This document shows, in pieces, positions 1 to 8,440 of a stretch of 64,000 nucleotides of DNA; the first letter of the stretch is position 1; every line of letters starts with the position of its first letter. A model generated the notes under the pieces. It was given only the letters and a program-made list of their open reading frames with translations. It searched no databases and was not told the origin of the DNA. The DNA is taken from positions 2,108,001-2,172,000 of the forward strand of contig NZ_CP170544.1 of NCBI RefSeq assembly GCF_042693015.1. Direction: 5' to 3'. The position numbers and the translations under genes are program-made. Origin of the DNA: Sphingomonas_E sp042693015 (GTDB lineage Bacteria > Pseudomonadota > Alphaproteobacteria > Sphingomonadales > Sphingomonadaceae).

Positions 1-1
1 T

Positions 2-340
2 TCGAACCAACTCCACTCGGCCGAACTGCTGGCGGGGGCACCGATGGACCAGATGATCCAGGCGATGCGGCACCTGCCCGAAGGCAGCTTCTGCATCTGC
101 GATCTGCCGCCGGTCTTCGCCAATGACGATGCGGTCATCATCGCGCAGAAGATCGATGCCTATATCCTGGTCGTCGAGGAAGGCGTCACAACGCGCAAGC
201 AGGTGCGCGATACGCTGCAGCTTCTGGCGCCAGCGCCGTGCCTGGGCACCGTCCTCAACCGCTATCAGGGCGGCCTGATCGGTGACGACTATGGCTATGG
301 CTACGGCCAGAGCCAGAAATACGCCGAATATTACAGCTAG
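2..340 (+). CDS. C-terminal part of polysaccharide BY-kinase (tyrosine autokinase), 5' end outside window
   Basis: This is the last 112 codons of a protein whose start lies before base 1; the frame is open from base 2. The segment FCICDLPPVFANDDA is the Walker B-like strand and loop of MinD/CpsD-type bacterial tyrosine kinases, followed by the strands YILVVEEG and LGTVLNRY. The last 18 residues hold six tyrosines, the autophosphorylated tail typical of BY-kinases. Such kinases regulate chain length and export of polysaccharide at the inner membrane. The rhamnose genes begin 7 bases downstream, as in sphingan (gellan-type) clusters, where a GelE-like kinase lies near rmlACBD. The P-loop is not in the window, so whether it is fused to a Wzz domain cannot be seen. 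Confidence 0.85.
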   Translation, partial: SNQLHSAELLAGAPMDQMIQAMRHLPEGSFCICDLPPVFANDDAVIIAQKIDAYILVVEEGVTTRKQVRDTLQLLAPAPCLGTVLNRYQGGLIGDDYGYGYGQSQKYAEYYS

Positions 341-347
341 GATCAGC

Positions 348-1238
348 ATGGCAGGCAGCACGCGGCGCGGTATCATTCTGGCGGGCGGATCGGGAACACG
401 GCTTCATCCACTGACCCACTCGGTCAGCAAGCAGTTGATGCCGGTGTATGACAAGCCGATGATCTATTATCCGCTGACCGTGCTGATGCTGGCCGGCATC
501 CGCGAGATATTGATCATTACCGCACCTGACCAGACGGCCGGTTTCCAGACGTTGCTGGGAGACGGCAGCCAATGGGGGCTGAGCATTCAATATGCCGTCC
601 AGCCGAAGCCGGAGGGGCTGGCGCAAGCCTATCATATCGGCGCGGAGTTTGTGGCCAGTGGGCCATCCGCCCTGATCCTGGGCGACAATCTTTTCTATGG
701 ACACGGTTTTCCCGAACTGTTGCAGACGGCGGACGCACGAACCGACGGCGCCACTGTCTTCTCGACGACCGTAAGCGATCCGACGGCCTATGGCGTCGTA
801 TCGTTCGACGCGGCCGGGCGCGCCGAGACGATCGAGGAAAAGCCGACCAAGCCGCGGTCGAACCAGGCCGTGACCGGCCTCTATTTCTACGATGGCAACG
901 CACCGGCACTTGCGGCAGGCCTGAAGCCGTCTGCGCGCGGCGAGCTGGAGATCACCGACCTCAATCGCCTCTATCTGGAAGCGGGCAAGCTCCACGTCAC
1001 CCAGCTCGGCCGTGGTTTCGCGTGGCTCGACACCGGCACCCATGCCGCACTGCTGGACGCCGCCAACTATGTCCGGATCATCGAGGAGCGGCAGGGCCTG
1101 AAGATCAGTTGTCCGGAGGAGATCGCCTGGCGGCAGGGCTTCATCGACGATGACGCGCTGCGGACGATCGCCCGACCGCTCGAGAAGAGCGGTTATGGAC
1201 GATATCTGCTTCGCCTGCTGGATCAAGCGCCGCTATGA
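348..1238 (+). CDS. rfbA: Glucose-1-phosphate thymidylyltransferase
   Basis: This 296-residue enzyme couples dTTP with glucose 1-phosphate to give dTDP-glucose, the first step of dTDP-L-rhamnose synthesis in the cytoplasm. The nucleotidyltransferase signature GGSGTRLHPLT is at residues 13-23 and the metal-binding Asp is D113 in LGDNLFYG. The length is normal for RmlA. The chosen start is the ATG at 348, because homology begins there; an upstream in-frame start would add 22 low-complexity residues that overlap the kinase gene. The stop overlaps the rfbC start (ATGA at 1235-1238), so translation is probably coupled. Confidence 0.96.
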   Translation: MAGSTRRGIILAGGSGTRLHPLTHSVSKQLMPVYDKPMIYYPLTVLMLAGIREILIITAPDQTAGFQTLLGDGSQWGLSIQYAVQPKPEGLAQAYHIGAEFVASGPSALILGDNLFYGHGFPELLQTADARTDGATVFSTTVSDPTAYGVVSFDAAGRAETIEEKPTKPRSNQAVTGLYFYDGNAPALAAGLKPSARGELEITDLNRLYLEAGKLHVTQLGRGFAWLDTGTHAALLDAANYVRIIEERQGLKISCPEEIAWRQGFIDDDALRTIARPLEKSGYGRYLLRLLDQAPL

Positions 1239-1777
1239 TCATCAAGGAATTCGATCTGCCCGGCCTGAAACTGTTCACGCTCAATCGCTTCGGCGACGAT
1301 CGCGGTTTCTTCGTCGAAAGCTGGAATCAGCAGCGCTTCGCCGATACGGGGTTCGCCGAAGCCTTTGTGCAGGACAATCACAGCCGATCGGCAAAGGGCG
1401 TGCTGCGCGGACTGCATTATCAGCTCCAGAACCCGCAGGGGAAGCTGGTCCGCGTGACCCGTGGCCGCGCATTCGACGCGGTGGTGGATCTGCGTCGGTC
1501 TTCGCCGACCTTCGGGCGCTGGCAAGGCGTGATGCTGTCCGAAGACGAGCCAACCTTGCTCTGGGTGCCGCCCGGCTTCGCCCACGGCTTTGTCGCGCTC
1601 GAAGATAGGACCGAGTTTCAATATAAGGTCACCACCTCTTACGACCCTTCCGACGAACACAGCCTGCTGTGGAACGATCCGGAAATCGGCATCGAATGGC
1701 CGCTGGACGGCCCCCCTTCCCTCTCCGCCAAGGACGCCGCGGGCGTACCGCTGGCCCAAGCCGCCACCTACGCATGA
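1235..1777 (+). CDS. rfbC: dTDP-4-dehydrorhamnose 3,5-epimerase
   Basis: RmlC inverts C3 and C5 of dTDP-4-keto-6-deoxyglucose, the third step of the pathway. The 180-residue protein is a cupin of normal length. The catalytic His is H61 in VLRGLHYQ and the partner Tyr is Y130 in FQYKVT; the substrate-binding arginine segment DDRGFF (21-26) and the strand VPPGFAHGF (111-119) are present. The start codon overlaps the rfbA stop and the stop overlaps the rfbD start (ATGA at 1774-1777), so four genes in the order A-C-D-B form one tight operon. Confidence 0.96.
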   Translation: MIIKEFDLPGLKLFTLNRFGDDRGFFVESWNQQRFADTGFAEAFVQDNHSRSAKGVLRGLHYQLQNPQGKLVRVTRGRAFDAVVDLRRSSPTFGRWQGVMLSEDEPTLLWVPPGFAHGFVALEDRTEFQYKVTTSYDPSDEHSLLWNDPEIGIEWPLDGPPSLSAKDAAGVPLAQAATYA

Positions 1778-2631
1778 AGGCGCTGATTACCGGCGCGGGC
1801 GGGCAAGTCGGCCGCGCCCTGCTGGCGGCAGCGCCCTCGGGCTGGGAAGTGGTCGGTCTCGACCGCGCGGGGCTGGACATCGGTGACGAGACGGCGGTTC
1901 TGCGTGCGGTGCGAACGCACGGCCCAAACCTGATCATCAATGCAGCCGCTTATACTGCGGTGGATCGTGCGGAAACGGATACAGACGCGGCCGTCCGCAT
2001 CAATGCCCATGGCCCCGGCCATCTCGCTCGCGCGGCAGCAGAGATCAGCGCGCGGCTTATCCACATCTCGACCGATTTCGTGTTCGATGGGGCCGGGTCC
2101 GAGCCTTATCGGGCCGATACCCCCCCGCACCCCCTGTCCGTCTATGGCAGCACGAAGCTGGATGGCGAAAAGGCGGCGCTCGCCGCGCATGACAATGTGC
2201 TCATCGTCCGCACTGCCTGGGTCTATGCCGCCGATGGCAAGAATTTCATGGAGACCATGCTCCGGCTCATGGGCGAGCGCGATAGGCTGACCGTGGTTGC
2301 GGATCAGATCGGTTCTCCGACGCATGCCTCCTCGCTTGCGGCCGCGCTGTGGACGCTGGCGGGTGCTGACGCGCGCGGCATCCTGCACTGGACCGATGCG
2401 GGCGCCGCCAGTTGGTACGACTTCGCCGTCGCCATTCGGGAAGAGGCCTTGGCAGCCGGCATTCCGATCCGCGCTACCGAAGTGCTGCCAATTCGAACCG
2501 CCGACTATCCGACGCCGGCGCGTCGACCATCCTATTCGTTGCTCGACAAGAGCGAGGCCTGGGCGATCACCGGCACGGCCCGGCACTGGCGCGAGGAATT
2601 GCGCGCCGCGATCGCCGCCAGAGGGAAGTGA
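1774..2631 (+). CDS. rfbD: dTDP-4-dehydrorhamnose reductase
   Basis: RmlD reduces dTDP-4-keto-L-rhamnose to dTDP-L-rhamnose, the last step. The protein has 285 residues with the nucleotide-binding glycine motif GAGGQVG at 7-13 and the SDR catalytic pair Y124 and K128 in VYGSTKLDGE. The start at 1774 overlaps the rfbC stop by four bases; an earlier in-frame start lies inside rfbC and is not supported by homology. The product feeds the rhamnosyl donor pool that the glycosyltransferases downstream probably use. Confidence 0.95.
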   Translation: MKALITGAGGQVGRALLAAAPSGWEVVGLDRAGLDIGDETAVLRAVRTHGPNLIINAAAYTAVDRAETDTDAAVRINAHGPGHLARAAAEISARLIHISTDFVFDGAGSEPYRADTPPHPLSVYGSTKLDGEKAALAAHDNVLIVRTAWVYAADGKNFMETMLRLMGERDRLTVVADQIGSPTHASSLAAALWTLAGADARGILHWTDAGAASWYDFAVAIREEALAAGIPIRATEVLPIRTADYPTPARRPSYSLLDKSEAWAITGTARHWREELRAAIAARGK

Positions 2632-2632
2632 A

Positions 2633-3706
2633 ATGAACAATCTGCTTGTCACCGGCGGCGCCGGCTTCATTGGTGCCAACTTCGTGCGTCATTGGCGTAC
2701 CGCCCATCCCAACGATCTGATCGTGGTGCTCGACGCCCTCACTTATGCCGGCAATCGCGCCAGCATCGACGATATTGAGGGCCTGGTCTTCGTCGAGGGC
2801 GATATTCGCGATGCCGATCTGGTAAGCCGGTTGCTCGGCGATCATGCCATCGACCGCATCGTTCACTTCGCAGCGGAAAGCCACGTCGATCGCTCACTCA
2901 CCGGTCCTGCCGCCTTCGTCGACACCAATGTCCGTGGCACGCTGACCCTGCTCGATGCCGCCAAGGCAGCGTGGCTGAACAAGGGAAGCGGCCAGCCGCA
3001 CCGGTTCCACCATATCTCGACCGACGAGGTGTTCGGCACGCTTGGCCCCAACGACCCGCCCTTCCGCGAAACGACGGCCTACGCACCGAATTCCCCATAT
3101 TCGGCCAGCAAGGCCGCATCCGACCATCTGGTTCGCGCCTATCATCACAGCTTCGGGCTGGATGTGGTGACGACCAACTGCTCGAATAATTACGGGCCGT
3201 ACCAGTTTCCCGAAAAGCTCATTCCGCTGTTCATCCTCAACGCGCTCCATGGTCGAAATTTGCCCATCTATGGCGATGGTATGCAGGTTCGCGACTGGCT
3301 GTATGTCGGCGATCATGTCCGTGGCATCGAACTGGCGCTGCAGAACGGCAAGACCGGCGAAACCTATTGCATCGGGGGCGGACAGGAACTGCCGAATCTA
3401 CAGGTCATCGAAACACTCTGCGCGGCGGTCGACGACGCCTTTGCAAAAGATGGCCGGCTCGCCGAACGATTTCCCGATGCACCGGCCGCCAAGGGCAAGC
3501 CCACGGCATCGCTCAAGACGCATGTCATCGATCGGCCGGGACATGATCGCCGCTACGCGATCGATGAAACCAAGGCAAAGACGGAACTGGGCTATGCGGC
3601 GGCGCACGGCTTCGACCAACATTTCCAGGACACATTGAGGTGGTACCTGGAGAATGAGAGTTGGTGGCGCGCGATCCAGGGTCGCGCCAAGCCGGTCAGG
3701 GACTAG
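2633..3706 (+). CDS. rfbB: dTDP-glucose 4,6-dehydratase
   Basis: RmlB converts dTDP-glucose to dTDP-4-keto-6-deoxyglucose using bound NAD, the second step of dTDP-rhamnose synthesis. The 357-residue protein has the Rossmann motif GGAGFIG at 8-14, the catalytic TDE triad at 130-132 and the YSASK motif at 156-160, all canonical for RmlB. The start is the ATG one base after the rfbD stop, with a GAGGGAAG ribosome site inside the end of rfbD. It is the last of the four rml genes; 73 bases then separate it from the acyltransferase gene. Confidence 0.97.
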   Translation: MNNLLVTGGAGFIGANFVRHWRTAHPNDLIVVLDALTYAGNRASIDDIEGLVFVEGDIRDADLVSRLLGDHAIDRIVHFAAESHVDRSLTGPAAFVDTNVRGTLTLLDAAKAAWLNKGSGQPHRFHHISTDEVFGTLGPNDPPFRETTAYAPNSPYSASKAASDHLVRAYHHSFGLDVVTTNCSNNYGPYQFPEKLIPLFILNALHGRNLPIYGDGMQVRDWLYVGDHVRGIELALQNGKTGETYCIGGGQELPNLQVIETLCAAVDDAFAKDGRLAERFPDAPAAKGKPTASLKTHVIDRPGHDRRYAIDETKAKTELGYAAAHGFDQHFQDTLRWYLENESWWRAIQGRAKPVRD

Positions 3707-3779
3707 AGAAGCCTTTCCGAACCTCAACTTGTTCCCCATAGTCAACGGGACCGACATTTTCCGGAGCGCTCAGAGCTGA

Positions 3780-4823
3780 ATGGGGAGCGACAGCAGAATC
3801 AACATGGAGGAGGCCAGTTCTGTCGCACCTCAGCGGCAGGCGCGACGGATTCCGTGGCTCGACACTGCTCGTGGCATCGGCATCATTCTGGTGGTCGTCG
3901 CCCACGCGCAGCGCGGCCTGATCAAGGCTGATATACTGACGCCCGCCCCGAGCCATTTCGCCGCAGACGCCACTATCTACGCCTTTCACATGCCCTTGTT
4001 CTTCCTGCTGGCGGGCCTGCATGTCGGCAATGGGCTAAAGGCCGGCCGCACCGCCTATTTTACGGATAAGCTGGTGACGATCGTCTGGCCCTATGCGTTG
4101 TGGTCGCTGCTGCACATCTGCACGGTGATGATGGTCGGCAGCGTCAATCAGCCTCTGGGCGTTGCCGACATGTTGACGCTTCCCTGGATTCCGGTGGCAC
4201 AGTTCTGGTTCCTCTACGCATTGTTCCTCTGCCACCTGGTGGCATTGGCAGTCTGGCCGAACCGGACATCGCTTATCGGCCTCGCGATGTTGTTCGTGCT
4301 GATCCAGGCGTTTTTGGGTATCGGCAATGTGGTGTTGCACGCAATGCAGATGTTCCCATTCTTCGCGATCGGTGCGCTGGGGGGATCGCGTCTGATCAAG
4401 CAGGTGGACGATATCCCTCCCCTGACGGCCGGGATCATCATGCTTGTCGGCTGGCTCTGCCTGGCCATGTCACGCTTGTCCGTGGATGTGGCACCGAATG
4501 GTGCGTCCGATCCGATCATTATCTTCTACGCCGGCGCCGCGGCAGGAATTGCCGGCGTCATCGGCCTTTCGGTCCTGATCGGCGATCGTGCCCGATGGCT
4601 GCAACGCATGGGCCAGGCATCAATGGCAATCTATGTCACCCATACCTTCTTTGCTGCCGGGCTCCGCATCGCGGCAAGGAAATCCGGCCTGGAGATCGAT
4701 CCGAACGTGATGCTGGTCGCCTCCAGTCTCATCAGTCTGTTTGCGCCGTTGCTGGTCTATGAAATTGCAGGGCGGCTGAACATCACGACGCCGCTTGGCC
4801 TGGGACGATATGTCCGCCGCTGA
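3780..4823 (+). CDS. Acyltransferase 3 family membrane protein (polysaccharide O-acyltransferase candidate)
   Basis: This 347-residue integral membrane protein belongs to the acyltransferase-3 (OafA/WecH/ExoZ-like) family. The family opening appears as IPWLDTARGIGIILVVVAHA, with the conserved His at the end of the first helix, followed by about ten hydrophobic segments. Members transfer acetyl or other acyl groups from the cytoplasm onto surface sugars. Its place between the rml genes and two glycosyltransferases suggests that it decorates the local polysaccharide; that is inference. The start is uncertain, since neither the ATG at 3780 nor the ATG at 3804 has a good ribosome site. The end overlaps the next gene. 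Confidence 0.85.
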   Translation: MGSDSRINMEEASSVAPQRQARRIPWLDTARGIGIILVVVAHAQRGLIKADILTPAPSHFAADATIYAFHMPLFFLLAGLHVGNGLKAGRTAYFTDKLVTIVWPYALWSLLHICTVMMVGSVNQPLGVADMLTLPWIPVAQFWFLYALFLCHLVALAVWPNRTSLIGLAMLFVLIQAFLGIGNVVLHAMQMFPFFAIGALGGSRLIKQVDDIPPLTAGIIMLVGWLCLAMSRLSVDVAPNGASDPIIIFYAGAAAGIAGVIGLSVLIGDRARWLQRMGQASMAIYVTHTFFAAGLRIAARKSGLEIDPNVMLVASSLISLFAPLLVYEIAGRLNITTPLGLGRYVRR

Positions 4824-5853
4824 AGCAGCAGCACATGATGTGGCGGTTGTGATCGTCAACTATCGAACGCCGGATCTGGCCATCCGCTGCGTGCGATCGA
4901 TCGCGGCGGAACGGACCAAGCTGCCTGGCTTGCGCGTAGTGGTGGTAGATGGCGGTTCGGGCGACGATTCTGCCGAGATATTGGGCGAGTCCCTCGCCAC
5001 GCCGGAATTCGCGACATGGGTCAGCCTTCTTGCTCTGCCAATCAATGGCGGTTTCGGCTGGGCGAACAACCAGGCGATGCTTCGGCTGTTGCAGGAGGAG
5101 CGGCCACCTGACTTCATCCATATCCTAAACCCGGATACCGAAATCGAGCCGGGAGCCATTGCTTTGCTTGCCAGTCACCTGGCAGGTCATCCCCGTTGCG
5201 GCGCCGTCGGCAGTCTTTTGCTCGACCCTGACGGCACGCCTTCGGGCAGCGCCTTCCGTTTCCCTTCCATCGGCCGCGAATTTGTCCGCGGTTGCGCCAC
5301 CCCTGCGCTCGGACAACTGCTCGGCATCAAGCCCACCCTTGCCGAAGGGCCGGATGAGATCCCGGATTGGGTGACCGGCGCCAGCGTGATGTTCCGTGCC
5401 CGGGCATTGCGCGAAGCCGGCCTGTTCGACGATGGTTTCTTCCTCTATTTCGAGGAGGTCGAACTGCAGTGGCGGCTTCGACAGCATCACTGGACAATTG
5501 CCCACGAAGCACGCAGTCGCGTCTTCCACGTCGGCGGCGCCGCGACCGGTGTACGCGTCACCAAGGCGCAGCGGCGGCCAGCCTATTGGTACAATTCGCG
5601 CCGCCGTATGTTCGTGCGCACACGAGGACGAGGGTACGCGATAATGGCGACGCTCGCGTGGATGGCTGGCCGATCGATCTGGAAGCTGCGGCAATGGTCA
5701 GGGCTCGCCAGAGGGCGCCCCGCAGACTCACCGGAAGCTATCGACCATTTCGAGGTCAGCCTGCGCCTGCATCCCGAAGACCAGTATAGCGCCGCACCGA
5801 CCTGGACGACGCCGCCTGGAGCCCGGCCCGCCTGGATGGAGACGGGCGCGTGA
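4810..5853 (+). CDS. Family 2 glycosyltransferase (rhamnosyltransferase-like)
   Basis: This is a 347-residue cytoplasmic-face glycosyltransferase of GT2 fold. VVIVNYRTPDL opens the first strand, DGGSGDDS is the nucleotide-sugar loop, NPDTE stands at the DxD position, and FEEVELQWR near residue 217 is the catalytic ED region. The layout resembles WbbL/RfbF-type rhamnosyltransferases, which would suit the dTDP-rhamnose genes upstream, but the donor cannot be read from sequence. The start at ATG 4810 lies 14 bases inside the previous gene; an in-frame ATG at 4795 is an alternative. The stop overlaps the next start by four bases. Confidence 0.88.
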   Translation: MSAAEAAAHDVAVVIVNYRTPDLAIRCVRSIAAERTKLPGLRVVVVDGGSGDDSAEILGESLATPEFATWVSLLALPINGGFGWANNQAMLRLLQEERPPDFIHILNPDTEIEPGAIALLASHLAGHPRCGAVGSLLLDPDGTPSGSAFRFPSIGREFVRGCATPALGQLLGIKPTLAEGPDEIPDWVTGASVMFRARALREAGLFDDGFFLYFEEVELQWRLRQHHWTIAHEARSRVFHVGGAATGVRVTKAQRRPAYWYNSRRRMFVRTRGRGYAIMATLAWMAGRSIWKLRQWSGLARGRPADSPEAIDHFEVSLRLHPEDQYSAAPTWTTPPGARPAWMETGA

Positions 5854-6872
5854 CCATGCGTGATGTCGGCATCGTCGCTATAGGCCGCAACGAAGGCGAA
5901 CGGCTTAAGGCCTGCCTGCATTCGTTGCCGGCGGATTGCCCGATCGTTTACGTGGATTCCGGATCGACCGACGGCAGCGTCACTTTTGCCCAGTCGATGG
6001 GTGTGACGGTCGTCGAGCTCGACATGTCCATTCCCTTCACCGCTGCGCGAGCTCGCAACGCGGGCTTCGCCGCCTTGCTCAGACTCAAGCCTGATCTGGT
6101 TTTCGTGCAGATGATTGACGGCGACTGCGTTATCGATCCGGCCTGGCTCGGGGCGGGCATTGCGGCTCTGTCTGCCGATAACCGGTTGGCGGCCGTGTTT
6201 GGCCGACTGCGGGAGCGATATCCCGAACGCAGCCTCTACAACAGGCTCTGTGACCGGGAATGGGACGTTCCGGTGGGTGACGTCATGGCCTGCGGCGGCA
6301 TCGCTCTGATCCGCGCGGATCGGCTGGCCGACGTGGACGGCTATGACGCCACCCTGATCGCCGGTGAGGAACCGGACCTTTGCGCGCGGATGCGGGAGCG
6401 TGGGTGGCTCATCCGCCGCATACCGGCAGAAATGGCGCTCCACGACGCGGCAATGACGCGCTTCGGCCAATATTGGCGGCGGACAAAGCGCAATGGCCAC
6501 GCTTGCAGCGAACTGGCTTGGCGGGCGCACGGCGCACCCGATCCGCTGTGGGAGCGACAGGCGCGGAGCATTCTGATCTGGGCCGTGGCGATACCCGCTC
6601 TCATATTTTCCGCTGTAATTATCGGCGCCACGCTAACTGGATTCGGCTGGATAGCGGCGATTGCGTTGCTCCTGCTCTACCCGGTCCAAATCCTCCGCAT
6701 CGCGCGGCGGGAGCGGCGGGATGGCGCATCATCCGGCTTTGCCTTCGCCCGCGCTGCGTTGCTGGTGGTGGGAAAATTCGCCGAACTTCAGGGCCTGATA
6801 GCCTATCACCGACGCCGGCTGACGGGCGGCGGCGTCAAACTGATCGAATATAAGGACGCCACGACCCGCTAA
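5850..6872 (+). CDS. Family 2 glycosyltransferase with C-terminal membrane segments
   Basis: This 340-residue GT2 protein has the nucleotide loop DSGSTDGS, the metal-binding DGD in MIDGDCVIDPAWL, and the acidic acceptor-site segment AGEEPDLCARMR. Two hydrophobic stretches lie at about residues 235-275, so it is membrane-anchored near its C terminus. It starts at a GTG that overlaps the previous stop (GTGA at 5850-5853), with an ATG two codons later as alternative, so the two glycosyltransferases are translationally coupled. It ends at 6872, four bases into the convergent polymerase-like gene. Donor and acceptor are unknown. Confidence 0.87.
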   Translation: MTMRDVGIVAIGRNEGERLKACLHSLPADCPIVYVDSGSTDGSVTFAQSMGVTVVELDMSIPFTAARARNAGFAALLRLKPDLVFVQMIDGDCVIDPAWLGAGIAALSADNRLAAVFGRLRERYPERSLYNRLCDREWDVPVGDVMACGGIALIRADRLADVDGYDATLIAGEEPDLCARMRERGWLIRRIPAEMALHDAAMTRFGQYWRRTKRNGHACSELAWRAHGAPDPLWERQARSILIWAVAIPALIFSAVIIGATLTGFGWIAAIALLLLYPVQILRIARRERRDGASSGFAFARAALLVVGKFAELQGLIAYHRRRLTGGGVKLIEYKDATTR

Positions 6873-8440
6873 GCGGGTTGCCGATGCCCGTCCTCTCCGT
6901 CCGCCTGCTGCAAGGACGGCAGGTTGCCGGCCACGACCATGCCGGGATGCACGATGCGCTTCGGCGACACCGAAGCAACGCCGCCTCCCTTACGCCGGCC
7001 GGAGATCAGCCCTGCGGCGATGGCGAAGCTCATCAAATAGAGGGTCACGGCCTTGTCGCCGAAAGACGTGAAGATCAGCATCTGCGCAACCATCACGATG
7101 CTGCCAAAGGCGTAGGCGGCAATATCGAGCTCTGCCGGGAACTTCCGCCATCGCGGCCGTTGCAGGCCCAGGGTGGCAAGTTCGATAACCAGCGCAAGGA
7201 GGAACGCGCCCAGACCGACCGCGCCCGAGAAGAGGGCGAGGTAGAGATAGGTGTTCACATAGTCGATGATGCCTTCGCCCTGGACAAGATCCTGCAGCCG
7301 GCTGTTCACAACCTCCGCCGGAGCGCCCAGCAGCGGGGCCTTGTGATATTCCTCCAGGCCACGGCGAAGGAGTTGCTGACGATATTCCGCGGTGCCGGTG
7401 GCAGTACCGCTGGCACCCACACTTTCGGCAACGCGGTCATTGTCGGCCACGGCCACGTACACTATCCCGCCGAGCGCGCCAAAAAAGGCCAGGACGGCGC
7501 CCATCCGCATCACATGACCGCGGAACATCTCGACCATCACGAGGCCGGTGGCAACACCCAGCCATGCGTTGCGTGATTGCGGTGCGATCATGCCCACCGC
7601 GAGCACGGCCAGCATGGCGAACCAGTGGAATTTGGTGGGGAATGCCCGCCGCAGCGCATAGCCGGAGAGGAGGCACAGGCTCATCACGAAAGCCATCGCG
7701 GTCGACTGCAGCATCGGGCCGGAGGCGCGCAGCAGCCCGGCACGCATGCTCACGTGCGACGCGACCGCGCCTTCGACGTCGAAACGCGTGACCAGTTCCA
7801 CATACATCGGCCAAAAGCGGACGGCCTCGAAAGCGAGAATCACCGAACAGATCGAGCCGACCAGCACCAGCCCCAGCATCGGCCGGCGGGCATCCTCCAC
7901 CGAACGGACGAGACGACTGACGAGATAATATGGCGGGATGACCGCAAAGCCGACGATCAGGAATTGCCGCATCACGCTGGTGGCACTCTGATCGCGGGCG
8001 GCGATGAAGAAGAGCAACAGGAACACGATCCAGAAGGGGATATCGGTCCAGATGCGGTGCGGCGACGAGCGGCCGGGCTTCATCCACATCGTCGCGATCG
8101 CGCCCAATGAGAGCATCAAGACGGTGCTGAGCGGGAAGAGATAGAGCGAGCCGATGATGATCGGCTTGCCCAGCATCGGCATCATGATCAGGCCGACGAT
8201 GAAGATCGGCAGGATATCGTCCCGCGTCCGCGCCAGCGCGGGGACGAGCAGCAGCATCAGCACCTGCAGCACGGCGAGATGCGGTGCCATGAAGGCGACG
8301 AGCGGGATGATCACTGCGGCGATGCCCGGCCGATAGCCGAATTCGCGGCGCACCGCGGGGGAAAGGAGCAGATAGAAGATCGCCACGCCGACCGCGCTGA
8401 GCGTGCCCGCAAACAGCGCATGCTTGATCATCTGCAGCAT
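6869..8440 (-). CDS. O-antigen ligase/polymerase-like polytopic membrane protein
   Basis: This 523-residue protein has about ten to twelve hydrophobic segments and one large hydrophilic loop near residues 330-390, the architecture of the Wzy/WaaL (O-antigen ligase) superfamily. The segment APQSRNAWLG lies at the position of the conserved loop arginine of that family. Such proteins join or polymerise polysaccharide units on the periplasmic face. It faces the glycosyltransferase operon and the two stop codons overlap at 6869-6872. In sphingan clusters a GelG-like polymerase has this role; this protein could be the polymerase or a ligase, and sequence alone does not decide. Confidence 0.8.
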   Translation of the reverse strand: MLQMIKHALFAGTLSAVGVAIFYLLLSPAVRREFGYRPGIAAVIIPLVAFMAPHLAVLQVLMLLLVPALARTRDDILPIFIVGLIMMPMLGKPIIIGSLYLFPLSTVLMLSLGAIATMWMKPGRSSPHRIWTDIPFWIVFLLLFFIAARDQSATSVMRQFLIVGFAVIPPYYLVSRLVRSVEDARRPMLGLVLVGSICSVILAFEAVRFWPMYVELVTRFDVEGAVASHVSMRAGLLRASGPMLQSTAMAFVMSLCLLSGYALRRAFPTKFHWFAMLAVLAVGMIAPQSRNAWLGVATGLVMVEMFRGHVMRMGAVLAFFGALGGIVYVAVADNDRVAESVGASGTATGTAEYRQQLLRRGLEEYHKAPLLGAPAEVVNSRLQDLVQGEGIIDYVNTYLYLALFSGAVGLGAFLLALVIELATLGLQRPRWRKFPAELDIAAYAFGSIVMVAQMLIFTSFGDKAVTLYLMSFAIAAGLISGRRKGGGVASVSPKRIVHPGMVVAGNLPSLQQADGEDGHRQPA

